Shown: positions 8,808 through 18,009 of the stretch, piece by piece | Numbering within the stretch: position 1 is the stretch's first letter | Layout: each line of letters starts with the position of its first letter | Assembly (NCBI GenBank): GCA_002436105.1 | Contig: DIXU01000001.1 | Coordinates: 1-64,000, forward strand | DNA length: 64,000 bases | Direction: 5' to 3' | From: Candidatus Aminicenantes bacterium UBA6072 | GTDB lineage: Bacteria > Acidobacteriota > Aminicenantia > UBA2199 | Position numbers and translations under genes: made by a program | The notes under the pieces: generated by a model | Told to the model about the DNA's origin: nothing | The model's database searches: none | The model's input: the letters and a program-made list of their open reading frames with translations, nothing else

Positions 8808-9730
8808 GCGCCGTTCTCAAGGCCGAGAAGCTGTCCAAGTGGTACGGCAACATCCTGGGCATCAGCGACATCAACCTGGAGATCGCCGGCGGCATCACCG
8901 GGCTGCTGGGGCCGAACGGCGCCGGCAAGTCAACCTTCCTGAAGATCGCCGCCGGACAACTCAAGCCCAAGATCGGCCGGCTGACCGTCTTCGGCGAGCC
9001 GGTGTGGGGCAACCCGGGCCTTTTCCGCCGCGTCGGCTTCTGCCCCGAGCACGACAGCGCCTACAACGAGATGAGCGGCGGCGCCTTTATCCTGCTGCTG
9101 GCCCGCCTGCACGGCTTCGCCGGCGCCGAGGCAACGGAGAGGACCGACAGGGCCCTGGCCACGGTCGGGCTGCTGGAGAGCCGCGGGCGCGCGATCAAGG
9201 CCTACAGCTTCGGCATGCGCCAGCGCCTGCGCCTGGCCTCGGCCATCCTGCACGAGCCGGAACTGCTGCTGCTCGACGAACCGCTGCGCGGCGTCGACCC
9301 GCTGTGGCGCATCCGCATCATGCAGCTGATCAAGGACTACGGTCGCCGGGGACGGACGGTGATCGTCTCCTCGCACATCCTGCCCGAGATCGAGGCCATG
9401 ACCAGCGAGATCGTCCTCATCCACCAGGGCAAGATCTTCGCCAAGGGCGACATCCACAGCATCCGCGGCCTGATCGACAGCCACCCGCACCAGGTGTCGA
9501 TCCGCTGCCCGCAACCGCGGCAGCTGGCCGGGCAGCTGATCGCCGGCGACTTCGTTTCCGGCATCGAGTTTGCCGCCGACGGCGGCGGCCTGACGGTCAG
9601 GACCGGCCAGCGCGACCGGTTCTTCAGCGCCCTCATGCCCCTGGCCGCGCAGGCGGGCAACGAGATCGCGGAGATCACCTCGCCGGACGACAACCTGCAG
9701 GCGGTCTTCGACTACCTGATCGGGAAGTGA
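8804..9730 (+). CDS. ABC-2-type exporter, ATP-binding protein (second pair)
   Basis: A second 308-aa CcmA-type ATPase: Walker A GPNGAGKST, signature YSFGMRQRLRLASAI, Walker B LLLLDEPLRGVD, H-loop SSHILPEIE. Walker B ends in LRGVD rather than TSGLD, which departs from the usual D-loop. The C-terminal ~90 residues form the beta-rich tail common in this subfamily. It is coupled by an ATGA overlap to the permease upstream and is 2 nt from the next permease. The two ATPases are clearly paralogous, so the operon probably encodes either one hetero-oligomeric exporter or two related exporters. Confidence 0.92.
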   Translation: MSAVLKAEKLSKWYGNILGISDINLEIAGGITGLLGPNGAGKSTFLKIAAGQLKPKIGRLTVFGEPVWGNPGLFRRVGFCPEHDSAYNEMSGGAFILLLARLHGFAGAEATERTDRALATVGLLESRGRAIKAYSFGMRQRLRLASAILHEPELLLLDEPLRGVDPLWRIRIMQLIKDYGRRGRTVIVSSHILPEIEAMTSEIVLIHQGKIFAKGDIHSIRGLIDSHPHQVSIRCPQPRQLAGQLIAGDFVSGIEFAADGGGLTVRTGQRDRFFSALMPLAAQAGNEIAEITSPDDNLQAVFDYLIGK

Positions 9731-9732
9731 AC

Positions 9733-10503
9733 ATGAAAAGCGGATCCCCTTTGCCAGTCATCTTCGCCGCCTTTTTCCGCTCCGGCCTGCGCGCCAAGCG
9801 CACCCGGGTGTTCATCCTGCTCGCCGCCGTCCCGGCGCTGCTGATGATCATCGTGCGCCTCGTCGACCCGAAGGAAAGCGGCGATTTCTTCACCAAGGTC
9901 ATGCTCTCCCTCTATTTCCAGCTGCTGGTCCCGGTTCTGGCCCTGTTCTTCGGCAGCAGCATCGTCAACGACGAGCTGGACAGCAAGACCCTGGTTTACC
10001 TGACCACGGTCCCGGTGCGGCGCCGCGCCGTGCTGCTGGGCAAGTTCCTGGCCGCCTTCCTGCTGGCGGCGCTGCTAATCGCCGCCGGCTTCCTGTTCTG
10101 TTTCCTGGCCGCCGCCCTCCACCGCCTGGACGAGGCGGCCGCCTGGGGCGAGCTGGGCCTCTTCCTTGGCGCCGCGCTGCTGGCCCTCTTCTGCTACGGC
10201 ACGCTGTTCACCGCCATGGGCGCTTTCATGAAAAAATCGATCCTGGCCGGCATCTTCTTCGTCTTCGGCTGGGAGAGCGTCGTGCAGTACTTCCCCGGCG
10301 TCACCCAGAAGTTCACCGTCATCCACTGGATCAAGTCGCTGCTGCCCGTCCCGCCCGGCGAAGGCGGCTTCCTGATCTTCCAGCTGCAGCCCTCCCCGCC
10401 CCTGCCGTCGGTGCTCGTCCCATTGGCCGCCGGCGCGCTGTTCCTCTGGCTGGCCGTCTTCATCTTCGAGCGCAAGGAGTACATCCTGTCTGACAACGCC
10501 TGA
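9733..10503 (+). CDS. ABC-2-type exporter, permease subunit (second pair)
   Basis: A 256-aa membrane protein with six hydrophobic segments, including LVPVLALFFGSSIVNDELDSKTL and LVYLTTVPVRRRAVLLGKF, the hallmark region of ABC-2 permeases before transmembrane segment 3. It is the last gene of the 7037-10503 run and is followed directly by a repeat island. It pairs with the ATPase ending 2 nt upstream. Confidence 0.88.
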   Translation: MKSGSPLPVIFAAFFRSGLRAKRTRVFILLAAVPALLMIIVRLVDPKESGDFFTKVMLSLYFQLLVPVLALFFGSSIVNDELDSKTLVYLTTVPVRRRAVLLGKFLAAFLLAALLIAAGFLFCFLAAALHRLDEAAAWGELGLFLGAALLALFCYGTLFTAMGAFMKKSILAGIFFVFGWESVVQYFPGVTQKFTVIHWIKSLLPVPPGEGGFLIFQLQPSPPLPSVLVPLAAGALFLWLAVFIFERKEYILSDNA

Positions 10504-10604
10504 GCCGGTCGAACCTGCGTGACGCGTAACGCGTAACGCGTGACGTGGAAGAACGTAACTCGGCGTAAGATTCAGGGCGTAAGGTGAAAGAAAGGTATTC
10601 ATAG

Positions 10605-10764
10605 GACTTAAATTCCAAATCACAAGCACCAAATTCCAAATAAATTCCAAATTCCAATCACCAAATAATCCAAACGAAGAAAGGGCATGCAATTTCAAGG
10701 GAGATGTTGTTGGGGAAATTGGAATTTGGAGCCTGGAATTTGTTTGTTATTTGGAATTTAAGTC
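10605..10764. repeat. Intergenic palindromic repeat, copy A
   Basis: About 160 bp bounded by a perfect 16-bp inverted repeat (GACTTAAATTCCAAAT at the left, its complement at the right). The arms are further built from ATTCCAAAT/ATTTGGAAT units. The core contains CCAAACGAAGAAA, opposite in orientation to the core of copies B and D. It lies in the gene-free stretch 10504-10988, which also holds ACGCGTAACGCG units (10518-10546) and a CACTAT/GACACT tandem. Confidence 0.85.
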
Positions 10765-10896
10765 TTCCGATTGCAGCATCTCTTCCCGTCAACCGTCCAC
10801 CGTAAACCGCAAACCGATTCCATCCATTCCCTCGTTATACGTTATGCGTGATGCGTGATGAGAAAGAACAAAAACAGCTCTGATCTCCGGCTACCA

Positions 10897-10970
10897 CTAT
10901 CACTATCACTACCACTAACACTTTTGCTTGGGAAGCCTCCTGCTGACACTGTCACTGACACTGACACTTT
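10897..10970. repeat. Short tandem repeat of CACTA(T/C) / TGACACT units
   Basis: Six-base units (CACTAT, CACTAC, CTAACACT) grade into GACACTGTCACTGACACTGA. The same unit recurs at 17931-17955 and, on the other strand, at 57535-57600. No coding function is visible. Confidence 0.7.
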
Positions 10971-10988
10971 CTTGTGCGGACAAGTATT

Positions 10989-11486
10989 TCATTGTTTGCC
11001 GGTCGGGCGCCAGACTTCGACCGCCGCGTCGCGGTAGGGAAAGATCTCGTTGCCCTGCGGGCCGACGCGCTTGAAGCCGAGGATATCGAGCAGCGTCCAG
11101 TCGCGATGGAGGCTGTCCAGCTTTCGGACCTCCTCGGGCGTGTAGCGGGTGCCGGAGGCGCCGGATTGCTGCACGAAGTGGTCGATCAGCCCCCGGTCAT
11201 TGACCACGCCCGAATGGGCGTCGGCGAATATCACCACGTCGCCCGGGCGCAGCTTGCCCTGGGCCTGGGGCATGCGGGCGGCGTTGGTGAAGGGAAATCT
11301 CTTATAGTTCATCTGGCCGAGCCGGGAGCGCAATTCGGCCGGGGAGGTATTGTTGGCGTCCTCGCCGCTCGCCCGCCACAGCGTATAATCGTGGCACCAT
11401 ACAATGGCCGGTGCCGGCAGCGCCAGGACCACAACCAGCACCCACCCCAATACCCACGCGCCAATCATTCTCTCTCTTTTTCCCAT
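10989..11486 (-). CDS. Small exported protein, possible CHAP/NlpC-like fold
   Basis: A 165-aa protein with an N-terminal hydrophobic segment (MIGAWVLGWVLVVVLALPAPA), so exported or membrane-anchored. The rest has a Cys-His-Asp near the start (WCHDYTLW) and a segment LRPGDVVIFADAHSGVVND that resembles the region before and around the catalytic His of NlpC/P60 or CHAP amidases. This match is by eye and weak: the putative Cys is very close to the signal peptide. No Shine-Dalgarno is convincing; TATAGA lies 8 nt before the ATG. It stands alone between two repeat islands. Confidence 0.6.
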   Translation of the reverse strand: MGKRERMIGAWVLGWVLVVVLALPAPAIVWCHDYTLWRASGEDANNTSPAELRSRLGQMNYKRFPFTNAARMPQAQGKLRPGDVVIFADAHSGVVNDRGLIDHFVQQSGASGTRYTPEEVRKLDSLHRDWTLLDILGFKRVGPQGNEIFPYRDAAVEVWRPTGKQ

Positions 11487-11588
11487 GTCCTCATTCTATA
11501 AAACCGGGCATCTCCTGTCCAGTTCCAACTCAAAAACGGATCAATCCCTCCCTTATTGCTTTATTCTTCTCTCATAACGCGTCACGCG

Positions 11589-12536
11589 TCACGGCAGGTC
11601 GATTTTCTTCCCGTCCCCCGCTCTCGCCCTCATCACGTTGTTCTTGCCGGCGTTCTTGGCCTCGTACAGCGCCTTGTCGGCCCGGGCCAGGAACTCCCGG
11701 GCGTCCTGGAACCCGCTCTCGTACTGGCAGACCCCGGCGCTGACGGTGGCGCGCACCTCCCCCTCCGCCAGGGGCAGGACGAACTCCTCGATGCTCCGGC
11801 GCACGCGCGCCGCCAGCCGGCAGGCGCCGTCGAGCGCCGTTTCCGGGAGGATGACCAGGAATTCCTCGCCGCCGATGCGGCCGGCGATGTCCTGCTCGCG
11901 CAGCGAGCGGGCGAAGAGCCCGGCGACCTGGCGCAGGTAGTCGTCCCCCGCCAGGTGCCCGAAGCGGTCGTTGACCAGCTTGAAGTCGTCGATGTCGAGC
12001 AGGATGACGCTGAACACGCGATTGCTGCGCCGGGCGATGCGCAGGTGGTTCTCCAGCTCGTTGAGGACGAAGCGCTTGTTGTACAGGCCGGTGAGCGCAT
12101 CGCGGGCGGCAAGCTCGAACAACCGGGCGTGGTACTCCCTTTCGATCTCGTCGCCGTAGCTGAGCTGCAGCACGGTGTCGCCGACCTGGATCTTGTCGCC
12201 GGCCTTCAGCGTGGCCTGGAAAACGGGCTCGCCGTTGACATAGGTGCCGTTGGTCGTGCCCAGGTCGCGGATGCCGATGCGCTCGACCCCACTGCGGCCG
12301 CGGACGATCGACAGGGAGCAGTGTTCCTTGGAGATCTTGCCGTCATGGATCCGGACGTCGTTGCCGCTTCCGCGGCCGACCGTCACCTCGTCCTTTTCCA
12401 GGACGAAGTGCCTGCCAAAGTCGACCTCGCCCCCGGCGATGATGACCAGCAGGATGGCGCGCCCGTCCTTTTCCCCCTTGCCCGCCGGCGGGGGCACGAC
12501 CCGGTCGCAGATCGTTTCATCGAACAGTTCCGTCAT
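11589..12536 (-). CDS. FHA-GGDEF diguanylate cyclase (second of a tandem pair)
   Basis: About 315 aa. Residues ~45-125 form an FHA phosphothreonine-binding domain (VTVGRGSGNDVRI, ISKEHCSL, TTNGTYVNG). Residues ~150-310 are a GGDEF domain with an intact active-site loop, GRIGGEEF, and an inhibitory I-site RxxD (REQD) just before it, so it should synthesise c-di-GMP and be product-inhibited. The FHA domain implies control by a Ser/Thr kinase or phospho-partner. The start at 12536 is preferred because it lines up with the paralog upstream (MTELFDET against MGDPYEET) and has AGGAG before it. Only 66 nt separate the pair. Confidence 0.92.
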   Translation of the reverse strand: MTELFDETICDRVVPPPAGKGEKDGRAILLVIIAGGEVDFGRHFVLEKDEVTVGRGSGNDVRIHDGKISKEHCSLSIVRGRSGVERIGIRDLGTTNGTYVNGEPVFQATLKAGDKIQVGDTVLQLSYGDEIEREYHARLFELAARDALTGLYNKRFVLNELENHLRIARRSNRVFSVILLDIDDFKLVNDRFGHLAGDDYLRQVAGLFARSLREQDIAGRIGGEEFLVILPETALDGACRLAARVRRSIEEFVLPLAEGEVRATVSAGVCQYESGFQDAREFLARADKALYEAKNAGKNNVMRARAGDGKKIDLP

Positions 12537-12602
12537 CGGCTCCTGGTTGCTCCTTGGGTCCATCATCGCGCAGGCCCCGCCGGCCCACGGCCGTCGGATC
12601 CG

Positions 12603-13541
<939 letters not shown>

Positions 13542-13679
13542 TTCGTTCCGGCTCCATTTGATCCAAATTACCATAGTTGCCGATTAATTTCAACAGAAAA
13601 AAGGCAAGACGAAAGGGCAAGATGATCTCGGTGTTCGGTAGACGGTGTACGGTTGACGGCCAGAAAACTGAAATACGAA

Positions 13680-13857
13680 GACTTAAATTCCAAATCCCAA
13701 ATTCCAAATAACAAACAATATCAAAATTTCAAATTCCGATTTCCAAAACGCAAGCTCCTTGCAATTGTGTTTTCTTCGTTTGGGTCAAAGTCCCCGTCAG
13801 GGGATTGGAATTTGGAATTTATTTGGAATTAGGTGCTTGTGATTTGGAATTTAAGTC
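13680..13857. repeat. Intergenic palindromic repeat, copy B
   Basis: About 178 bp beginning GACTTAAATTCCAAAT and ending with its complement. The core (TTTTCTTCGTTTGGGTCAAA, then GTCCCCGTCA) is almost identical to copy D 44 kb away. Flanked by GTTGACGG/CCGTCAACC and CTTACGCC-type satellites within 13575-13990; no gene lies there. Confidence 0.88.
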
Positions 13858-14006
13858 CCATTAATATCATTCTTCCACCTTACGCCTTACGCCCTGAACC
13901 TTACGCCGACTGCTTTTTTTCTCCCTCGCCCCTAGCCCCTCGTCCCTTGTTTTTTCGTTCCCTTTGTTCCATCATATTCTGCAGTCCACCAATAAGGAGG
14001 GTTCTC

Positions 14007-14282
14007 ATGCTTCATCTCATCATTCAGCTGGTCAGCGGCGCGCTGGGCGGCAACGGCGCCGGCGCCCTGATGAAAAAACTGTCCCTGGGCACCATCGGCA
14101 ACTCCATCGTCGGCATCCTGGGCGGCGGCCTGGGCGGCCTGCTGCTCGGCCTGCTGGGCATGGCCCCGGCTGCCGGCAGCGGCGACCTGGGCGGCATTGT
14201 CTCCAGCGTGCTCAGCGGCGGCGTGGGCGGCGGCGTGCTGCTGGGCATCGTCGGCGCCATCAAGAAGGCCCTGGGCAAATAA
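14007..14282 (+). CDS. Small glycine-rich membrane protein
   Basis: 91 aa, almost entirely hydrophobic and Gly-rich (IVGILGGGLGGLLLGLLG; VLSGGVGGGVLLGIVGAI), ending in KKALGK. It resembles a widespread family of small glycine-zipper-like proteins of unknown role that begin with LIIQLVSGALGGN. The start is secure: AAGGAGG lies 7 nt before the ATG. It is bracketed by repeat sequence on both sides. Confidence 0.8.
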   Translation: MLHLIIQLVSGALGGNGAGALMKKLSLGTIGNSIVGILGGGLGGLLLGLLGMAPAAGSGDLGGIVSSVLSGGVGGGVLLGIVGAIKKALGK

Positions 14283-14430
14283 CAGGGGACAGGGTTCAGG
14301 TTACAGGGGACAGGGAAGAAGGTGAGAAATTTTTGGTTGATTTTCCGGCTCACTTCCTGCCCTGCCCCGAATTGCTGCATTCTTGTTTTTTCCCGCGTCA
14401 CGCGTTACGCGTTACGCGTCACGAATGAGT
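14283..14430. repeat. Repeat satellites: ACAGGGGACAGG and ACGCGTTACGCG units
   Basis: Directly after the stop codon come GGGGACAGGG units like those at 40147-40253, and then GCGTCACGCGTTACGCGTTACG (14395-14420), the same unit as at 10518-10546, 11577-11595 and 40301-40327. Confidence 0.7.
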
Positions 14431-14459
14431 GGTGACGTCTTTCGCGAATGGAGGCGAAC

Positions 14460-14873
14460 ATGACGCTTAAAAACACGATCCTGCTGTACCTGGCCACCCT
14501 GGCGGTCTTCTTTCTCATCGACATGGTCTGGCTGGGGCTGGTGGCGAAAAACTTCTACCGCCAGCAACTCGGGGAGCTGCTCAGCCCAAAGGTCACCTGG
14601 TGGGCGGCCATCCTGTTCTACCTGCTGTTCATCGCCGGACTGCAGATCTTCGTGGTCGCGCCGGCGCTGGGAGCGGGCGGGGCGCTGCAGGCGCTCTGGC
14701 GCGGGGCGCTGTTCGGCCTGGTCGCCTATGCCACCTACGACCTGACCAACCTGGCCACGCTGAAAAATTGGCCGCTGACGGTGACCGCCGTCGACCTCGG
14801 CTGGGGAGCGGTGCTGGGAGGAACGGTCTCCTGCTGCGCGGTGCTGATCGGCCGCTGGCTGCTCAGGAATTGA
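14460..14873 (+). CDS. DUF2177-like four-helix membrane protein
   Basis: 137 aa with four predicted transmembrane segments and the family-type features FFLIDMVWLGLVAKNFYRQQLG and ATYDLTNLATLKNWP. Proteins of this family (DUF2177) are small inner-membrane proteins without a known activity. The second ATG is chosen because GGAGG precedes it with 5-nt spacing; the ATG 12 nt earlier overlaps that site. Confidence 0.85.
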   Translation: MTLKNTILLYLATLAVFFLIDMVWLGLVAKNFYRQQLGELLSPKVTWWAAILFYLLFIAGLQIFVVAPALGAGGALQALWRGALFGLVAYATYDLTNLATLKNWPLTVTAVDLGWGAVLGGTVSCCAVLIGRWLLRN

Positions 14874-14902
14874 TCCGGCCGGCCAGCCTCCGCTTTTCCG
14901 TA

Positions 14903-14931
14903 TTGACAGGCCGGGGAAATTATTTCATGAT
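14903..14931 (+). promoter_or_regulatory. Predicted promoter of the zinc peptidase gene
   Basis: TTGACA (14903-14908), a 17-bp spacer, CATGAT (14926-14931). The leader would be about 24 nt and contains AAGGAG before the ATG at 14962. Confidence 0.5.
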
Positions 14932-14961
14932 TCGCCATGAAAACATGCAAGGAGAGTTGCC

Positions 14962-15819
14962 ATGCGCTGGAAAGGAAGAAGAACGAGCGATAACGTTGAG
15001 GACCGCCGCGGCCTGACCGGGCGGCAGGCGGCCGTCGGCGGCGGCCTGGGCGCCATTGCCCTGGCGGTTATCGTCCTGCTGCTGGGGGGCGATCCCCAGG
15101 AGGTCATGCAGAACCTGCAGACCGCTCCGCCCGCGGGCGGGGAGCAGGCGCAGGAGCTGAGCCAGGAGGACAGGGAGCTCGGCGAGTTCGTCGGCGTCAT
15201 CCTGGCCGACACCGAGGACGTCTGGAACCAAATCTTCCAGCAGGCCGGCGAGCGCTACCGCGAGCCCAAGCTGGTCCTGTTCAGCCGAGCCACCCAGTCG
15301 GCGTGCGGCTACGCCCAATCGGCCACCGGCCCTTTCTACTGTTCCGGGGACGAAACCGTATACATCGATCTCGACTTTTTCCAGGAAATGCAGCAGCGCC
15401 TGGGGGCGCGCGGCGACTTCGCCTGGGCCTACGTCATCGCCCACGAGGTCGGCCACCACGTGCAGACCCAGCTGGGCGTCATGGACCAGTACCAGCAGAA
15501 GATGCGGGGCTTGAGCCAGACCCAGGCCAACCAGATGCTGGTGCGCCTGGAGCTGCAGGCCGATTTCCTCGCCGGCGTCTGGGCCCACCACGCCCAGAGG
15601 ATGAAGAACATGCTGGAGGAGGGCGACGTGGAGGAGGGGATGAACGCCGCCTCGGCGGTGGGCGACGACCGCATCATGAAGCAGCAGCAGGGCCATGTCG
15701 TCCCGGACGCCTTCACCCACGGCACGTCGGCGCAGCGCGTGCGCTGGTTCACCAAGGGATTGAAGACCGGGGACATCACCCTGGGCGATACGTTCGCGGT
15801 CCCCTACGACCAGCTGTGA
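14962..15819 (+). CDS. ypfJ: Neutral zinc metallopeptidase, YpfJ family
   Basis: 285 aa, the normal length for the family. A short basic N-terminus precedes one transmembrane segment (GGGLGAIALAVIVLLLGG). The catalytic zinc motif is HEVGHH (HExxH), preceded by WAYVIA and followed by LELQADFLAGVWAHH, which supplies the third ligand. CGYAQSATGPFYC upstream is the family's conserved Cys-containing segment, and the C-terminal HGTSAQRVRWFTKG is also diagnostic. The protein is likely membrane-anchored with the peptidase outside the cytoplasm. Its physiological substrate is unknown. It converges on the DUF4388 gene with a 10-nt gap. Confidence 0.93.
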   Translation: MRWKGRRTSDNVEDRRGLTGRQAAVGGGLGAIALAVIVLLLGGDPQEVMQNLQTAPPAGGEQAQELSQEDRELGEFVGVILADTEDVWNQIFQQAGERYREPKLVLFSRATQSACGYAQSATGPFYCSGDETVYIDLDFFQEMQQRLGARGDFAWAYVIAHEVGHHVQTQLGVMDQYQQKMRGLSQTQANQMLVRLELQADFLAGVWAHHAQRMKNMLEEGDVEEGMNAASAVGDDRIMKQQQGHVVPDAFTHGTSAQRVRWFTKGLKTGDITLGDTFAVPYDQL

Positions 15820-15829
15820 ACGCCCACCG

Positions 15830-17629
15830 CTAGAAACGCTTTTTTTTCTGAGCGGAAGGCTTCCCCGGCGATTTCCGCCGGCGCAGGTCGACCAGGGCCC
15901 GGCTGGCGCCGGTGTGCTCGTAGGCGATCTCTTTCACCCGCTGGAAGCAGCGCTCGGCCAGGTTCATCCGGCCCTGGTGGCGGTACAGCACGCCCAGGGC
16001 ATAGACCGGGTCGGCGCTCCATGATTTCAGCTCGATGGCCTTCTTCAGGTTGATCTCGGCCTCGTTCTTGGTCAGCTCGGCCTCGCTCTGGCACAGCCCC
16101 AGCAGGTAGTAGAAATCGCCCTGGCGCGGCTCCAGCTTGATGGCCTTCTTGAGCAGCGGCACGGCGGCGGCATACTCATGCTTCTCGTACAGTTCCTTGG
16201 CCTGCAGCAGCAGGTCCCACGCCTTCTCGTGTTCGGGGTTGGCCATGCGCAGCGGCAGCGGTTCCACCGCCGGGGGCAGCGGTCGCTCCGGCTCCTCTCC
16301 TGAAGCGCCGGCGATGTCGGGTTCGACGACCCATTCCACCTCACCCGGCGCCGCCGCCGCATCCTGCTCCTCCTCGGCTTCGTAGATGATCTCAGGCTCG
16401 GGAAGCGGCTCGTCCATGACGATGCGCGGCCCGGGGATCGGGGTGTCGGCGAACGCCTCCGGCTCATCGCTGGCAGCATCCAGCTCGATCTCCGGACCGG
16501 GGAGCGGGACATCCAGGATGATCTCCCTTTCCGCTGCCGGCTCCGTGTCGATGGCGAACTCGGGGGTCAACTCGAACTCGGCCTCGGAATCCTCCTCCTC
16601 GATCGCCGCCCGGTGCCATTCCGCCTCGCCCGGGAGCTCGGGGCCGGCCGCGGGCCAGGCCGCCAGGGTTCGCAGGCGCCGGCAGACCTCGCCGGCGATC
16701 TTCTTGATCCCCGGGGCGGCGCCCGGTCCGAAGCGCTCGGGAGCAAAGCGGTCCAGGAATTCCGCCGTGACCCTGCGCACGGTCGCGGCATCCAGAGGTG
16801 CCGGCAGCCCCAGCGGACCGGGGTCGCCGGGCTCGGCCTGCTGCAAGTTCTGGTACAGGTCCAGCATGGCGGCGATCTCGGCCGAAACGTTTGGTTCTTT
16901 TTCCTCTTTCTCTTCCTCTTGCTCCTCTTCGCCTTTCTCGAACTCGATGATGCCCAGCAGGTGGAAAGCCAGCATGCTGCGCCAGAATTCGAGCGGGGCC
17001 ATGTTCAGCCGGGCGATGAGCTCGCGGCATTTCAGCTGCCCCAGACCTTGCAGCGCCGCGAAGAACTCCCGCTCGGCGTCGGTGAAATAGATCTCGCTGG
17101 CCATGGGGATCTCGTTGAACAACTGCGGCACGGCCGACCGCCAGAGATCCGCATAGACGGAGACATGGTCGACCGCCCGCGCCCCCTCGGTCAGGATGGC
17201 CTCCAGCGGGATCTCGAACACCTCGCGCAGGGGCGGGTCGGGCTCGCCGGCGGTGAAGATCCATGCGCCGCGCTGCAGGGCGAAGGTGGAGATGGCGATG
17301 CGCCGCAGCTGGTAGATGCGGGCGTAGTAGATGTCCTTTTTCCTGGCGAACCTGCGGTCAAGGAGGATCCCAGACACCTGGTCGTCCGAGAGCTGCTGCA
17401 TGCCGTTGAGGAAGCTGTAATGCTCCTCGCTGATATTGCCCATCTCGCGCAGGATGACGATGAGCCTCTCGTTGAAGCGCGTGCTCATGCCGTTGGCGAG
17501 CTTGCCGTCGAGGAAGTTCAGGGTGATCTGGCAATCCCTGGCATTGACGAACAAGTGGCCGGAAAGCTTCTGCTGGCAAGCCTCGCGCAAAAAAAACGAC
17601 ACCGGCTCCCTTTCGATGTCATGGTACAT
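15830..17629 (-). CDS. DUF4388-TPR protein
   Basis: 599 aa. The N-terminal ~200 residues match the DUF4388 pattern (REPVSFFLREACQQKLSGHL, LNFLDGKLANG), a domain often seen with regulatory or gliding-type proteins. A glutamate-rich linker follows (GEEEQEEEKEEKE), then a long acidic Pro-rich region, and the last ~130 residues form TPR-like repeats (AKELYEKHEYAAAVPLLKKA; ALGVLYRHQGRMNLAERCF), suggesting a protein-interaction scaffold. The start at 17629 is placed where the DUF begins; the upstream frame runs into repeat sequence. It has no Shine-Dalgarno and a -10 box 6 nt before the ATG. Confidence 0.82.
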   Translation of the reverse strand: MYHDIEREPVSFFLREACQQKLSGHLFVNARDCQITLNFLDGKLANGMSTRFNERLIVILREMGNISEEHYSFLNGMQQLSDDQVSGILLDRRFARKKDIYYARIYQLRRIAISTFALQRGAWIFTAGEPDPPLREVFEIPLEAILTEGARAVDHVSVYADLWRSAVPQLFNEIPMASEIYFTDAEREFFAALQGLGQLKCRELIARLNMAPLEFWRSMLAFHLLGIIEFEKGEEEQEEEKEEKEPNVSAEIAAMLDLYQNLQQAEPGDPGPLGLPAPLDAATVRRVTAEFLDRFAPERFGPGAAPGIKKIAGEVCRRLRTLAAWPAAGPELPGEAEWHRAAIEEEDSEAEFELTPEFAIDTEPAAEREIILDVPLPGPEIELDAASDEPEAFADTPIPGPRIVMDEPLPEPEIIYEAEEEQDAAAAPGEVEWVVEPDIAGASGEEPERPLPPAVEPLPLRMANPEHEKAWDLLLQAKELYEKHEYAAAVPLLKKAIKLEPRQGDFYYLLGLCQSEAELTKNEAEINLKKAIELKSWSADPVYALGVLYRHQGRMNLAERCFQRVKEIAYEHTGASRALVDLRRRKSPGKPSAQKKKRF

Positions 17630-17664
17630 GAGTTTATGGTAGCACTCCGTGCCGGCGAATGCAA
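17630..17664 (-). promoter_or_regulatory. Predicted leaderless promoter of the DUF4388 gene
   Basis: Read on the minus strand: TTGCAT (17659-17664), 17-bp spacer, TACCAT (17636-17641), 6 nt, then ATG at 17629. No Shine-Dalgarno fits in the remaining bases. Confidence 0.5.
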
Positions 17665-17720
17665 GGCGGGGCGGGGCGGCAGGAACTAAAGATCGATATT
17701 CGTGACGCGTGTCATGTGAA

Positions 17721-17864
17721 GAATTAAATTCCAAGCACCAAATTCCAATTACCAAATGACCAAAACGAAGAAAATGCCATTCCTAGGGGCTTTCGTTTTG
17801 GAAATTGGAATTTGGAGTTTGGGATTTGTTTGGAATTTGGTGCTTGGGATTTGGAATTTAAGTC
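17721..17864. repeat. Intergenic palindromic repeat, copy C
   Basis: About 144 bp of the same family, with arms AATTAAATTCCAA and TTGGAATTTAAGTC and a core CCAAAACGAAGAAAAT in the orientation of copy A. The gene-free stretch 17665-17960 also carries ACCGTCAACCGTAAACCG units and a CTGTCACTGACACTGG unit. Confidence 0.83.
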
Positions 17865-17963
17865 TTCGTATTCCTTTTTCTGACCGTCAACCGTAAACCG
17901 TCTACCGTCAACCAATTGCTTTCTTTTCTTGCTGTCACTGACACTGGTACTTGTATAACGCTT

Positions 17964-17987
17964 GAGTTTCCAGGCAAATCTGCTATG
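17964..17987 (+). promoter_or_regulatory. Possible promoter of the 18010 ABC gene
   Basis: TTGAGT followed at 16 bp by TATGAT, giving a short leader before the GTG at 18010. Weak -35. Confidence 0.35.
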
Positions 17988-18009
17988 ATAGCGCCTCGGA
18001 CACCGCCTC

